Source: Gaeumannomyces sp. JS-464 (Eukaryota > Ascomycota > Sordariomycetes > Magnaporthales > Magnaporthaceae). From it: DNA of 64,000 nucleotides. Shown here piece after piece: positions 11,605-22,300 of the stretch. Every line of letters begins with the position of its first letter. Within the stretch, counting starts at the first letter, position 1. The stretch spans positions 9,532,914-9,596,913 of the forward strand of contig NGZR01000002.1 in assembly GCA_002197995.1 (NCBI GenBank). The letters are read 5' to 3'. The notes beneath the pieces were generated by a model. It ran no database searches. It was given only the letters and a program-made list of their open reading frames with translations, and was not told the DNA's origin. A program made the position numbers and the translations under genes.

Positions 11605-11731
11605 CACGACTTCCCACTCCTGCGTGCAGAATGAAAGAAACCCACAACAAAAGAGAGACGAGGAGGAAAAATTTGGATAAGCTAAGGAAGGAGGACCGTC
11701 ACCTTTTTATGGATGACCTGCCCATAATAAA
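11605..11731. other. Host sequence between two transposons
   Basis: 127 bp of ordinary composition separates the Fot1-like element from the next element. It probably continues the region upstream of the metallophosphoesterase. No gene was seen. Confidence 0.5.
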
Positions 11732-14594
11732 AAGGCCTTTCCCGGGCACGCACCCTTTTTGCTCCCACACGCACTTCACCCCCCCCCCACTCCCGATATC
11801 GGCGCGCATGGACTTTTTTATAGCGCACCCATATAAACGAACATGGGCTTTAATGCAAGCAGGCGCTCGATTAAAAAAGGGGAAGTAAATAAAAGTTATC
11901 GCCAAATGCATTTTATTAGTAAAAAATAAAAACCCGGTGTTAAACCTCCAAATTACACATAAAAAGTTAAAAGGCACAGCGTTAAGGCCGCTTATTTAGG
12001 GCTACAAAAAGGCTTAAAGGCTTGCAAAAGGATTAAAAAATCGTTAAAAGCCGGCGCAGGCGCTGGAAAAAACGTAAAGGCCTTCCCGGCCAGCCTTAAA
12101 AGCAAGGCGGCCAGCTTTAAAAGCAGGGCGGCCGGCGTTAAAAAGCAGGGCGGCCGGCGTTAAAGGTAAAGCGGCCGGCGTTAAAGGCAGGGCGGCCGGC
12201 GTTAAAAGCAGGGGAGTGCCAAAAGTAAAAGCCGGACCCTCGTTAGCTTCGTTAACCTCGTCACGTGCATTTAAAAAGGCACCCAGTTCGTGTTAAAAGT
12301 AATCCCGCTTTGCGCTGGCCCGTATACCCGTGTGGGCGCGGGTGCGAGGCCTTGCCGCCGGCGCTTCGTTAAACGGGCCGGCGCTTAAAGGCCGGCTTTT
12401 CCTAACCTTAACCGGCTTTGTAACTCGCAGTAAAAGGTCGTGCGTAAAGCGACTGCCCGGGTGCAGCCAAAAGCTATTTACGGCGGCGATTTGCAGGCCA
12501 AAAGCTTGCGGATTTCGGCGTTAAACCCTTTGCAGTGCAATAAGCTCGTAAAGGCAGGGCAAGCCGTATTGCGCACGCGTAAAGTTAGTGTAAAAGCCGA
12601 TATTTAAACCGGTTGGGTGCTTGCGGGAGGGGAACGTTAATAAGGCACGGAGGTTAATCTATTCGAAAAGATTAAAGCACCATAACGACGCTCGCAAAAG
12701 GAAGGCCTTTACCCACGAACGGCCGGCGTAATCCCACTTTACGCGCGCCGTAAAAAAGCCCGTTATTAAAAAGCCGCGATTTTATGCCCCGTTTGCAAGC
12801 GAGTTGCTTGTTTAACTTGGGCTAACGTTAATCGAAAAAAAAGGTCGTACGTTTTAAAAAATCCGTAATTCCCTTCGGCGCCGGCGGTACTAATTACGCT
12901 TTTGTATTGTTTGTATAACAACAAGCTTATTGCCGTCGGGAAGGCTAAACGGTTTGTTACAAATAGTTAATTAAGCTCGTTTATTTAAAAAACTTTTTTA
13001 CAAGCTTATTTATAGTTTCCTTATGTGTTTAACGGTTTTTAGCATAAACGACGTGCTTTTAAAAAGTAAAAAAGCCGGCCCGGGTATGAGAAACCTCGTT
13101 AAGGTTGTGTTAGTAAACATTTAAGCTTTAAGCAAACCAAATCCGTTAGTAACTGTTGTTAAAAGTACGTAAATTATCCTTATTAGCCTTATTAGCCTCG
13201 CTTTCGTTAAAGCCCGGCCCGGCTTTTAACTTTCGCCGGGCCTCGTTTTAAAAAATTAAGCGATTTTCGAGGGTTTTCGCGGCCGTAAATTTGCTTTATT
13301 TTTTTTTATTTAAAAAAATAACGTCGGCGTTTATATAATAAACGTAAAACTGCATTTTGCGAAAGGAAAACGAGCTTAAAAGCCGGTGCGCAAACGGGAA
13401 TTTAAATCTGTAAAAGCGACTTTAAAGGCGGGGATTTCGAAGGTTAATAAAAAAATCGCGAAAAGCACCAAAAAGCTAAAAAAAGTCGCTTTTATTTCGT
13501 TATTTATTAGCTTTTAAAAAGCCGGTATCGTCGTACGTTCGTTAGTTAAAATTACAACCGTTAAAAGGTGCATATTATTACGGTTCGTTTTATAAGTAAC
13601 GTTAATTTAAAAGCAATACGGGGTTTAAAAAAAAGGCCGGCTTTTTCGTATGCCTAAATAACGCCGGCAAAAGTGGTAGTCGTTTTTAAATTTCCCTAAA
13701 AGAAATCGAGCGGGTTAAAAGCTTTAAATACAACTTTCGAGTCGTTTAAAACCCGTATTAAAACCGCGGCAAGTTTATATTCGTTAACTTCCGCCTTTTT
13801 ATAAGCCGCTTTATATTTATATAACGTTGGTAAGCTTTAAAGCACGGTAAAAAACGAGCCCGGCAAAAGTCGAATATTAATCGCGTACGAACGGTAAAGT
13901 TTTCGAATAAAAAGTGTAAAAACCTTTAATGCTTATTAGTAAAAGCTAAAGCCTATTAGCGAACGAAAAGCTTTATTGCGTTAAAAAAGAAGCAACCGTG
14001 GCTTTAATAGGTAAAACTCGTTATTTTAACGCTTTAAAAGCCTTCGTTAGCTTTAAAACGTTGCATAACAAAGCCGTACGTGCAATTGGATATTTAAAAA
14101 GTGCTTATACGCAAACGGAAAGCCCGGAAAGCCCGCGGTCGTAGTTAAAAAAAGCACCCGGCTTCGAGCTTTTTAAAGCTTTGGAAGTCGAATTGCGATC
14201 GTACGGTTATTATTTAAATCCTTTTAACGTCGAAATAAGCGCTTATAACTTGCATAAAAGCTTCGTAAATAAGGTAAAAGGTTAAAAAAACTTTTACAAG
14301 GTTAGCGGTTTAAAAAAAGCCGTTTTAATCCGTTAAAAAGGTTGCAACCTCGTTAAAAGCCGGCCTAACCTTAGCGGAAATCGAACCCGCGGCTTTATCG
14401 CCGTCGTCGTTCGAAATCGTAATTATTTCGTTTATAATGGCGGTTATTAAAAAATGGATTAAAAATGGCATTAAATTTAATTTGCAAGCAAAATTACGTG
14501 GGTTGCGAAACCGGAAGCCATAGGCATTGCACGGGCCAAAAGTAAAGCGGAATGCGTGTGGGAGCAAAAAGGGTGCGTGCCCGGGAAGGGCCTT
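11732..14594. mobile_element. Inverted-repeat element, family 'A' copy 1, 2.86 kb, RIPed, superfamily unresolved
   Basis: Ends are inverted repeats of over 40 bp: AAGGCCTTTCCCGGGCACGC, continuing CACCCTTTTTGCTCCCACACGC, and its complement at 14540-14594. Flanking octamers are ATAATAAA and ATGGGGAA, an 8-bp duplication only if transitions and one transversion are allowed. Two relatives are in this window (18053-27490, reversed, and 39868-40678). The last has a perfect 8-bp duplication, which supports a hAT-like or other 8-bp superfamily. A minus-strand frame near the right end (14325-14560) contains NEIITISNDD, resembling a protein N-terminus; the rest is too degraded to identify a transposase. 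The interior is AT-rich with CpG retained and CpA depleted, typical of RIP. Confidence 0.8.
12085..12215 (+). repeat. Minisatellite inside element A
   Basis: About six tandem copies of a roughly 23-bp unit, core GGCGGCCGGCGTTAAAAGCA. The same array recurs with fewer copies near 40225-40280 (un-RIPed, GCGTTGAGG form) and on the other strand near 27060-27150. It is therefore an internal property of the family. Confidence 0.85.
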
Positions 14595-14660
14595 ATGGGG
14601 AAATAGGTGGCCAACAGGGGGGGTGGCCAACAGGGGGTACTCCGGCTTAGATCTCGTGCT
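14595..14660. other. Flank with a doubled GTGGCCAACAGGGGG motif
   Basis: The motif GGTGGCCAACAGGGGG occurs twice in tandem, followed by GTACTCCGGCTTAG. A RIPed version of the same stretch lies at 28213-28268. The motif resembles the complement of the Fot1 terminal repeat, so it may be a remnant end of a related element. Confidence 0.5.
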
Positions 14661-14689
14661 GACTTTTCGCTTTATTGGCGGCAGCCTGG

Positions 14690-14909
14690 GCAAATCTATC
14701 GTCTGACGACACCCGATGGCCGCTACCTCATCGGCCACGCCATTTCACTCGTCGCCATCTGCACTGCTTCGTGCGGCTACTTTGTCATGCGGACCGCGCT
14801 GAAGCGAATTAACGACAAGCGCGAGGTTATGAGCATTGAGCAGCGCGTGCGGGAGCTGGACGCCGGAAAGAAGGGAGACCGCCACCCAGACTTTAGATAT
14901 GTCTTGTAA
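14690..14909 (+). pseudogene. C-terminal relic of an allantoate-permease-like (Dal5/ACS family) MFS transporter
   Basis: The frame ending at 14909 reads QIYRLTTPDGRYLIGHAISL, a last membrane helix, ALKRINDKREV, and ends GDRHPDFRYVL. The RYLIGHAI block and the GD..P.FRY C-terminus are characteristic of the last helix and tail of fungal anion:cation symporters related to Dal5. Only about 70 residues remain. Nothing transporter-like precedes them, because element A and its flank begin immediately upstream. Inference: the gene was cut by insertion and rearrangement. Confidence 0.7.
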
Positions 14910-15364
14910 TTTTGGGGCCTGGTGGGAGGCAGCCGTCGAGGCAGCACTCAAGCAGGCGTGCGTGTTTTAGAGCCAGAAGCACGCCTGCGTAGGTAAGTCG
15001 GAGGGGATCGAGCGTTGCAGAAGCTTCAGCGCCCATCCCTTTGCAAATATCACACCCGACCAACAGCTTTCTTCTCCATCAACGCTGTGTTTACCACGCC
15101 TGCCGGCTTCCCGGCACACCTTCTGTGGCCCTGGAATCGGAGGCACACCAAGCTTACACCCAAGAACCAGACGTTTTCCTTTTCGAGACATGCTCCAGCT
15201 TACAAACCCGCCTTGATCACTTCCCGGGTGCATCCTCACGACGCGATTGGCCCAGCTGCCCAGTCCATGGCTTATGCCCACCTTCAGGTCACCCCGTGCC
15301 GCAAAAACAAAGGCGGCGTCTTGCTGTTCCCGATGCCCGCCGGGGGTCTAGTTATTTCACATGA
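14910..15364. other. Intergenic, no gene recognised
   Basis: GC-normal sequence after the permease relic. A tRNA-like GGGTTCGAGT string near 15371 has no cloverleaf around it. Open frames here match nothing known. Confidence 0.4.
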
Positions 15365-16000
15365 CAGTCCCGGGTTCGAGTGTCGTCCCCTGACTCAGCT
15401 AGCCCACGACCTAGACGACGGTGAAGACCATGTCGGCCCTGCCCCCGTTCGCCCACCTCGCCATTCAGCCGCGTCTTGAGCCCGACCACACCCGTTCCCA
15501 GATCAAGCGACCCAACAAAAAGCACGGCCCCAGGGGCGCGAAGCCGTCGAAGCCCTTGTTGAACCCCCACTTGGCGCCGGCGAACTGCTGGTGTCTGCGC
15601 GCCGTCACGTCGTTGGAGCACTCGTAGCCGAGCAAGCACATGGCCCAGTGCGGCGCCCGGCGACGGCGACCAGCTCAGCCTCGTAGTCGGCCTGGCTGCC
15701 GGCGGCTTGATGCAAGATCAGCCGCGGCGCGTTAGAGTTGCCGAGGCAGGTGGGCGGCTCGAAGAACATGGTCGGTTCCTCGGGTAGTGCGAAGTCCATC
15801 TTGCCCGCGTCGTCACTGTAGTCGAGTCCGATGCAGCGGATCGTGCCGACTTCGCTGCTCGTCAGGGGTCAGGAGGTGCGAACTGTTCTTGTGACGGCCA
15901 GCAAAAGGCGACTGCGTGGTCGAGGGCGCGGCGTACGTTGAGGACGTTGACAAGGATCGGGCTGCTAGAGTCGGCAAGGGGCGCCGCCGACTGGGCACGT
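15365..16000 (-). pseudogene. Fumarylacetoacetate hydrolase (FAH) family pseudogene
   Basis: Minus-strand fragments in three frames line up as one FAH-family protein: VGTIRCIGLDYSDDAGK, ALPEEPTMFFEPPTCLGN, SQADYEAELVAVAG, GYECSNDVTARRHQQFAGAK, WGFNKGFDGFAPLGP, and TGVVGLKTRLNGEV. This includes the metal-binding E-x-E region (YEAEL) and the NDVTAR motif of the family, which cleaves or decarboxylates 2-oxo acids in aromatic and other catabolism. Frames change near 15850, 15650, 15540 and 15440. After the NGEV block the protein stops short of the usual C-terminus (the D....G tail is missing), so truncation is likely as well as sequencing-type indels. Confidence 0.75.
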
Positions 16001-16323
16001 TTGCCTGTTAGTTCTCAAACAAGTGTGCCAACCAGGGGATGCACAACCGGAGTGGGACGCGCTGCCGAGTCCCGAGTCTAGCGGCTCATAATTCTTCGCG
16101 TGCTAAAGGCTGCAGACAAGCGGTCGAGAAAACAAAACAAAAACGACGAACGCAGAGAGACCATGAAATACAAGCACCCAGGAATGCCGCGCGCTATGCT
16201 GTTCCGCTCTGAGGATGGCCGGCGGCTGTTACCGACAGCCCGGCGCCCGGTTTCAGTTGGGGGGATGTATTTGCCGACGAATGACCGGGAAATATTTCGC
16301 GGTGCGGTGCCCGGCCTCCCCCT

Positions 16324-17785
16324 TTAATCCGCCCGTCCCTTGCCTTTACCGTCACCACCGCTCCCCTGGAACTTGCCCCTGATCGAGTTGCGCATCTTGC
16401 GGTACGTCTTTGAGGCCTCACGCAACACCAGTGTAGCCAGAGCCCCAGGGTGCCCGCCAACCTCGCGGCTCTCGCGCGCCGTGCCAATGTACTCATCCCG
16501 AACTCTGGTCGTGCTCGCCCACATTGACGACGACACCCGCAAAGCGCACCAGGATCGCGTTCAGGATGAGCCGGCACATGCGGCCGTTGCCATCCCTGAA
16601 GGGGTGGATGTTCACGAACCGGTCGCAATGCTTGGCGGCCAGCGCAAAGGGGTCCAGAAAACCGGTGCGTCGTGCCGTCTCGATGTCTGCGGCCAAGGTC
16701 ACGACGAAGGACCGCATATCCTCGCGGATACGCGCCGGGCGCGGGAATCGATGCGTGCCGACGTAGACATCCACGGTGCGATACGCGCCGCCGTGCTCCT
16801 TGCCGCTGAGGATGCCGGCGCCTTCACCCCACAGCCACTCACGAGGATGGCATGCGTCTCGCGGATCAGCTCTTGCGTCATGTCGCACTCGTCGTTACGA
16901 AGCGGTTTATCAAGTGCTGGAATGCGGCCGCGTGTTGCACTACCTCCCGCCGGGTACGGATCACATGGCGCTCGCCTGGCTCAAGATGTTGCTGCACCAG
17001 CTGCTCCAGCCGCGCTTGGTACTCTTTCGGCCTGTGGTAAATACGAGCATTGATTAGCTTTGATTTCCTTCCCTTGTCGTTCTATCACCTCTCGAATTGG
17101 TTTCAATCAGGGCGGCTTACCGGTCGCTGTACTCGACGCCTGGCTTGCCTTCGAAGATGGCCAAGCAGAGCTCGATGGTCTTGTCTAGTCCAAGTCCTTT
17201 CCGGGCTTTCTGATTCGACCCGTACACTGCGGCAGCCATGGCTTGAATAAGAAAGTCAGACGCAGCGTCGGCACCTCTCTCGGGCGAGGAGGCCATCATC
17301 CCTTGGATTTCGCCCATGATCTCAGTGACGACTCCAAACTCGTCAGTCGGTCGGGCGGGCTCATCAGTGGTTCCCGGCTGCTTGAATTGCCAGCCATTCC
17401 CATAAACACGGTACAGGTCGCTCATGCGCATGGTAAGGTTGGCCGGTCTGTGGGGCACGATGCCGTCAACTTGTGCGACTTCATTACCGTGATGAAATGC
17501 TTGTGTGACTTACTGTGATGTTGATGCGCTCCCGGCCATGCCGCCAGCCCCCAGACCAAAGCGTTCCTGCACTGATGGAGACCAGCCGCGATGGAAGGTA
17601 CCGCGTAGTGAGGAGTTTTGGCCATCGGGCTTGGCCGTCACCACAGAGGGCCGAGACATGCCTCGCTCCTTGGTAGCTGAGCTCGAGCCGCCCTGGCTTT
17701 GGATATCTATATCATCAAATATGTTGACAAGAGACTTGCGCTTGTGCTTGGGCGCGCGGGGTGAGTTTGGCTGGTTCGACGCCAT
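16324..17785 (-). CDS. Fic/DOC-domain protein (putative AMP transferase), three exons, frame disturbed
   Basis: Two intact GT-AG introns join an N-terminal region to the Fic domain: 17448-17513 (GTAAGT...CACAG, 66 bp) and 17032-17120 (GTAAGC...CTAAT...CACAG, 89 bp); both keep the frame exactly. Start is ATG 17785 (MASNQPNSPRAP). Then follow SDFLIQAMAAAVYGSNQKARKG, YSDRPKEYQARLEQLV, TRREVVQHAAAFQHLINRF, TQELIRETHAILVSG, GAYRTVDVYVG, and the Fic active site HPFRDGNGRMCR (about 16570-16607). Fic proteins transfer AMP or similar groups to hydroxyl side chains using this His. Single-base shifts are needed near 16895, in the C4 run 16827-16830, and near 16505. Expected length is about 435 residues. 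In relatives the helix around GSNQKARKG reads SNxxExxG, where Glu is the inhibitory residue; here it is Ala. Confidence 0.8.
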
Positions 17786-18052
17786 GGCTGTGATGAGAAA
17801 AGCTTGCAACAGCAAAAGGATAACTTTAAGTGAAGATGGTTACTACCGAGGGATCAAACTGATCTCGCCAGGTCTTAGGGAAATTATCCTTAGTTTGCAA
17901 ATGGGGAGTCCTTGGTGCTCGTGTAGCCAATGCTTTCACATTTTCCACGTGAGCGGCACTAGGCAAGGTGAGGTACCTCATCATCTCCGATGGGTAACTA
18001 GGCTAGCCTTTGGTATTCGCAGCTAAGTAACGATACCAAGGTTATTTATTAT
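17786..18052. other. Upstream region of the Fic gene, ends at element A copy 2
   Basis: 267 bp of GC-normal sequence with AT-rich patches. It should hold the Fic promoter, truncated or displaced by the element at 18053. No gene was seen. Confidence 0.4.
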
Positions 18053-19099
18053 AAGGCCCTTCCCAAACACGCACCCTTTTTGCTCCTACACGCATTCCGC
18101 CCCACTTTTGGCTCGTGCAATGCCTATGGCTTTCGGTTTCGCAACCCACGTAATTTTGCCTGCAAATTAAACTTAGTGCCATTTTTAATCCATTTTTTAA
18201 CAACCGCCATTATAAACGAAATAATTACGATTTTAAACGACGACGATAATAAAACCGCGGGTTCGATTTCCGCCGAGGTTAAGCCGGCTTTTAACAAGGT
18301 TATAACCTTTTTAACAAATTAAAACGGCTTTTTTTAAACCGCTAACCTCGTAAGGGTTTTTTTTAACCTTTTACCTTACTTACAAAGCTTTTATACAAGT
18401 TATAAGCGTTTATTTCGACGTTAAAAAGATTTAAATAATAACCGTACGATTGTAATCCGATTTTTAAAGCTTTAAAAAGCTCGAAGCCGGGTGCTTTTTC
18501 CGGTTACGGCCGCGAGCTTCCCGGGCTTTCCGTTTGCGCATAAGCACTTTTCAAATATCCAATTGCACGTACGGCTTTGTTATGCAACGTTTTAAAGCTA
18601 ACGAAGGCTTTTAAAACGTTAAAATAACGAGTTTTACTTATTAAAACCACGGTCGCCTTTTTTTTAACGTAATAAAGCTTTTCGTTCGTTAATAAGCTTT
18701 AGGTTTTACTAATAGGTATTAAAAGTTTTTACACTTTTTATTTAAAAACTTTACCGTTTGCACGCGATTAATATTCGACTTTTACCGGGCCCGTTTTTTT
18801 ACCATACTTTAAAGCTTATTAACGTTATACAAATATAAAGCGGTTTATAAAAAAGCGGAGGTTAACGGATATAAATTTACCGCGGTTTTAATACGGGTTT
18901 TAAACGATTTAAAAGTCGTATTTAAAACTTTTAACTTATTTAACTTCCTTTAAAGAAATTTAAAAACGACTACCACTTTTGCCGGCGTTATTTGGGCATA
19001 CGAAAAAGCCGTTCTTTTTTTTCGAGCTAACCCGTATTGCTTTTAAATTAACGTTACTTATAAAACGAACCGTAATAATATGCACCTTTTAACGGTTAT

Positions 19100-19310
19100 T
19101 ATAACGAGAATAATAGGAACTAAAGCAAGGCTACAATATACCCTTTATTATTATTACGATTTAAAGCTAAAAAAGTAAAAACAATTGCGCGTTGCGACAC
19201 GCGTACGCATAAAGATTAGTATGGCATTTGATGGTTTTTAATTAAGTAACTTTAAAGCCATTTTTACAACCATGGCCTAAACGCCCGTAAAAGCCGGCCG
19301 TGCTATAACA
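19100..19310 (-). repeat. 3' LTR of gypsy element
   Basis: 211 bp, near-identical to 25494-25704. Differences are almost all transitions. The outermost base pair is RIPed (TATAACG on the plus strand versus TGTAACG in the other LTR). Confidence 0.92.
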
Positions 19311-19313
19311 TTA

Positions 19314-19332
19314 CCCCCCCCCCCCCCCCCTT
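19314..19332 (-). other. Polypurine tract of gypsy element
   Basis: A run of 19 C on the plus strand (19 G on the coding strand) sits directly beside the 3' LTR. This is where plus-strand priming occurs in LTR retrotransposons. G runs are not RIP targets, which explains its survival. Confidence 0.75.
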
Positions 19333-19399
19333 CCAAAAGGGCCGAAAAGAAACGGTTGTGCGGTTTTTTTCCAACGATTTCCTTTTTTAACGCTTCGGC

Positions 19400-22300
19400 A
19401 TCTTCCGTCGCAACCTTTGTTTAATCCCGCCGTCGGCTGGTTTGTTATTATCGGTGTGATTTTTTGCGAAGGCGTCCTTTTCGGCGGTTTCCAGCTAAAT
19501 TTGCAGTCGTTTCGGCGGGCCGGGCTTATCCGAATACTTTTCGTAATATGCTTTAAACGAAGTGGCCGCGTTTTTAAAAGCAGCGGCGTCGTAAAAGTTA
19601 AAATCGGGGTTTTAGCTTCGCTATTGCATTTGGTATTGGAGGCGTTCGTAATACAACCTTAATAATAAAATGGTTTTTAGCTCCCATTTCTCCTCGCTAT
19701 TAACGGTTTCCGATTCGGGTCGTTTTAGCTTTTATTCCGGCAAAAAGTTGCTTGGGAATCGCTTTAACCTATCCGCATGGAAAACTTTTATCCCTTTTTA
19801 TTTTTAAGGGATTTCCAGCTTATATAAGTAACTTTTAAAAGCCACGATCCGGTATAACCTTTTAGTTAACGGAAAATCGAGCTTATTATTAGGTTTGTCC
19901 GTTGCCTAGTTTTTTTTAATTATTAAAACTTCGTTACTTACTTCGAAATTCGAAATTCGACGATATTTATTAATTTAAATGGTTGTTTTTTTTAAGCCTG
20001 GAGTAATAACTTCCGGGCCTTTTCGTTAAATTCCAACAACTTTTTCGCCGCTTTTGCGCATTTCCTCGTAATATTTTCTTTTTATGCCGTTAACCTTTTA
20101 AACGTCGTTCGACGGGTTTAATCCCAATGCGGAAAGTACGAAAAGCCTATCGATATTTCGAAAAATGATATACCTTTTAGCGATTTATACGGAAATGTCG
20201 TTTAAACCAGGTTAAAAGCGGGTAAAGAAATTAACCAATTATTTTAAAAATGGTTTACGAATAAACGTAAACGTTAATTTAAATATTGGTTTATAATTTC
20301 GGCTTATCCTGCCGATTAAAAATGGCCGGACGAAAATAGCTTTTAATTTACGCTTAAAATTTTTAACAATTTGTTAGTAAAATCGAAAACGAATTAAAAG
20401 CTACGATCGGATTTAACGGTTAAAAGCAACCCGTATACCCGGTATAGTTTTTTATAATATAGCTTTGCCGCTATTAACTTTATAACTTTTATATTATAAA
20501 AAATCGTTTATAAACGCTTAGTTAAGCAATCCACTATTATTAACGCGTTATTGTACCCTTTTTTATTTTTAAACATGCTTTTAAAATCGACGACTATATG
20601 TTGCTAAACGCGTATAAAAAAAGGAAAAAGGGTGCAGCAACCCGAGCGTTTTATCCTTAAATACCTTCGCGGATTTGCAACTGCAATTGGCTATAAATTA
20701 ATTAACATTTGCACTTAGCCCGGGCTATTAGTACTTTTTACCAACGAGCCTTTTCGTTTTATTGCGTTCCAAATATACGGCCGTAATTCGGCCGTATGCT
20801 TTCGCAATAAGCTTCGCTAGCCATATTGCGTTTTTTAATATAAAAACAACCAGCTTATTTTTGTAAAAAAACATATTAATAGTTTAGCTTTTTCAAATCG
20901 CTAAGCAAAGTTTACCTTTTTCGTTTTTCTTTAGCTTTAATTCGGTACTTTTCCAAAAAAGGCGCCCTAAAGTTTGCTTTTAGCAATCGGTTTGATAAAA
21001 TCATTTCGGACAGTTTTTCCGGTTCCGACTTTTCCGAAATGGGCGTTTTAATACGAATAGCAAGTTTTCCGAGCCTTTTCGTAATGCCGAGGCAAATATC
21101 TCTCGGTACCGCTTAGCTTTTTTTTTTTCCTTTTAAAACTTTATTTCTTTCGTTTTTTTTATTAACGCGTTCGCCGCGGCATTTTCGGATTTAAAGCGAT
21201 AAGTAATTTCGAAGCGGTATTAGGAAAATAAGTCCGATTAAACGGCCTGCCTAGCGTTTAAATGTTTTTTCGTCCCGAAATACTTTAACGCCTAATAGTT
21301 TGTAATAACGAGGAACTTTTTAGCTTATAACCTTACGAGTTCCACTTTCCAATGCTTAAACGCTCGCACTATTGCTAGCAGCTTTTTATCGTGGATAAAA
21401 TAGTTAAGTTCGGCCTTATGCATTGTTTCGGAAAAGAACGCAATCGAATGCTACCCCGTTTCGTGCTTTTAGGATAACACGCTTGCTAAAACCCCGTTAA
21501 AGGCATCCGTTTTTACCCGGGTTTGCCGGTTTTATTCGTAATGCTTAAATACCGGGGCGTGCAACAATCGGCGTTTAAGCTTTTTAAAAAACTTTGCCTT
21601 TGGTTTCGTCCATTTAAACGCTTCGCTTTTTCTCGTTAAATTGGTTAAAAGTTTAGCGATTTAGCTGTATTTTAGGACGAATTTGCGGTAAAAGTTGCAA
21701 AAGTTAAAAAAAAATTAAACCCTTTTTAAGGATTTTAAAGCCTTCCAGTTTTTCACCATTGCGATTTTTTTAAGGTTAATTTTAACTTCGGATATTTCGA
21801 TAATAAAGCCCAAAAATTTCGTTTTTTCGACGTAAAACTCGCATTTTTTCAAATCGGTTTAAAAACCGGCCTTTATAGCTTTCGCAGCACTTTAAACACG
21901 TGCTTTCGGTGCTGCTTTAAAATCGACGACCAAATAATAATATCGTCGATATATAAGCGGAGCAAAAATCGTTTAAATATTCTATTAAAATGCTATTAAT
22001 AAACCTTTAAAACGTCGCCGGGCTATTCGTAAGCTTAAAAAGCATTACGTTATATTTAAAAGTCCCGTAACGTGTGCGAAACGTCGTTAATTTTTTAGCT
22101 TCCGGCTTTATTTTAATTTTGTAAAAAGCTTAACGGATATTTATTTTGGTAAAAAACTTAACGCCCGATATTTTAGCTAAAGTTTTTCGATTAAAAGCAA
22201 CGGATATACGTTTTTTTAGTTATCGCATTAAGTTTTTTTATAATCCACGCATAGCCGTAAATTACCGTCCGCTTTCCTCGCAAATAAAATAAATGCGGCA

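Noticed and set aside
14325..14560. Conserved minus-strand frame shared by all element A copies
   Set aside because: Not called as a separate gene. Conservation may simply reflect shared terminal DNA, although it could be the start of the element's own protein.
15340..15420. tRNA-like GGGTTCGAGT string
   Set aside because: No matching T-stem, acceptor or anticodon arm around it.
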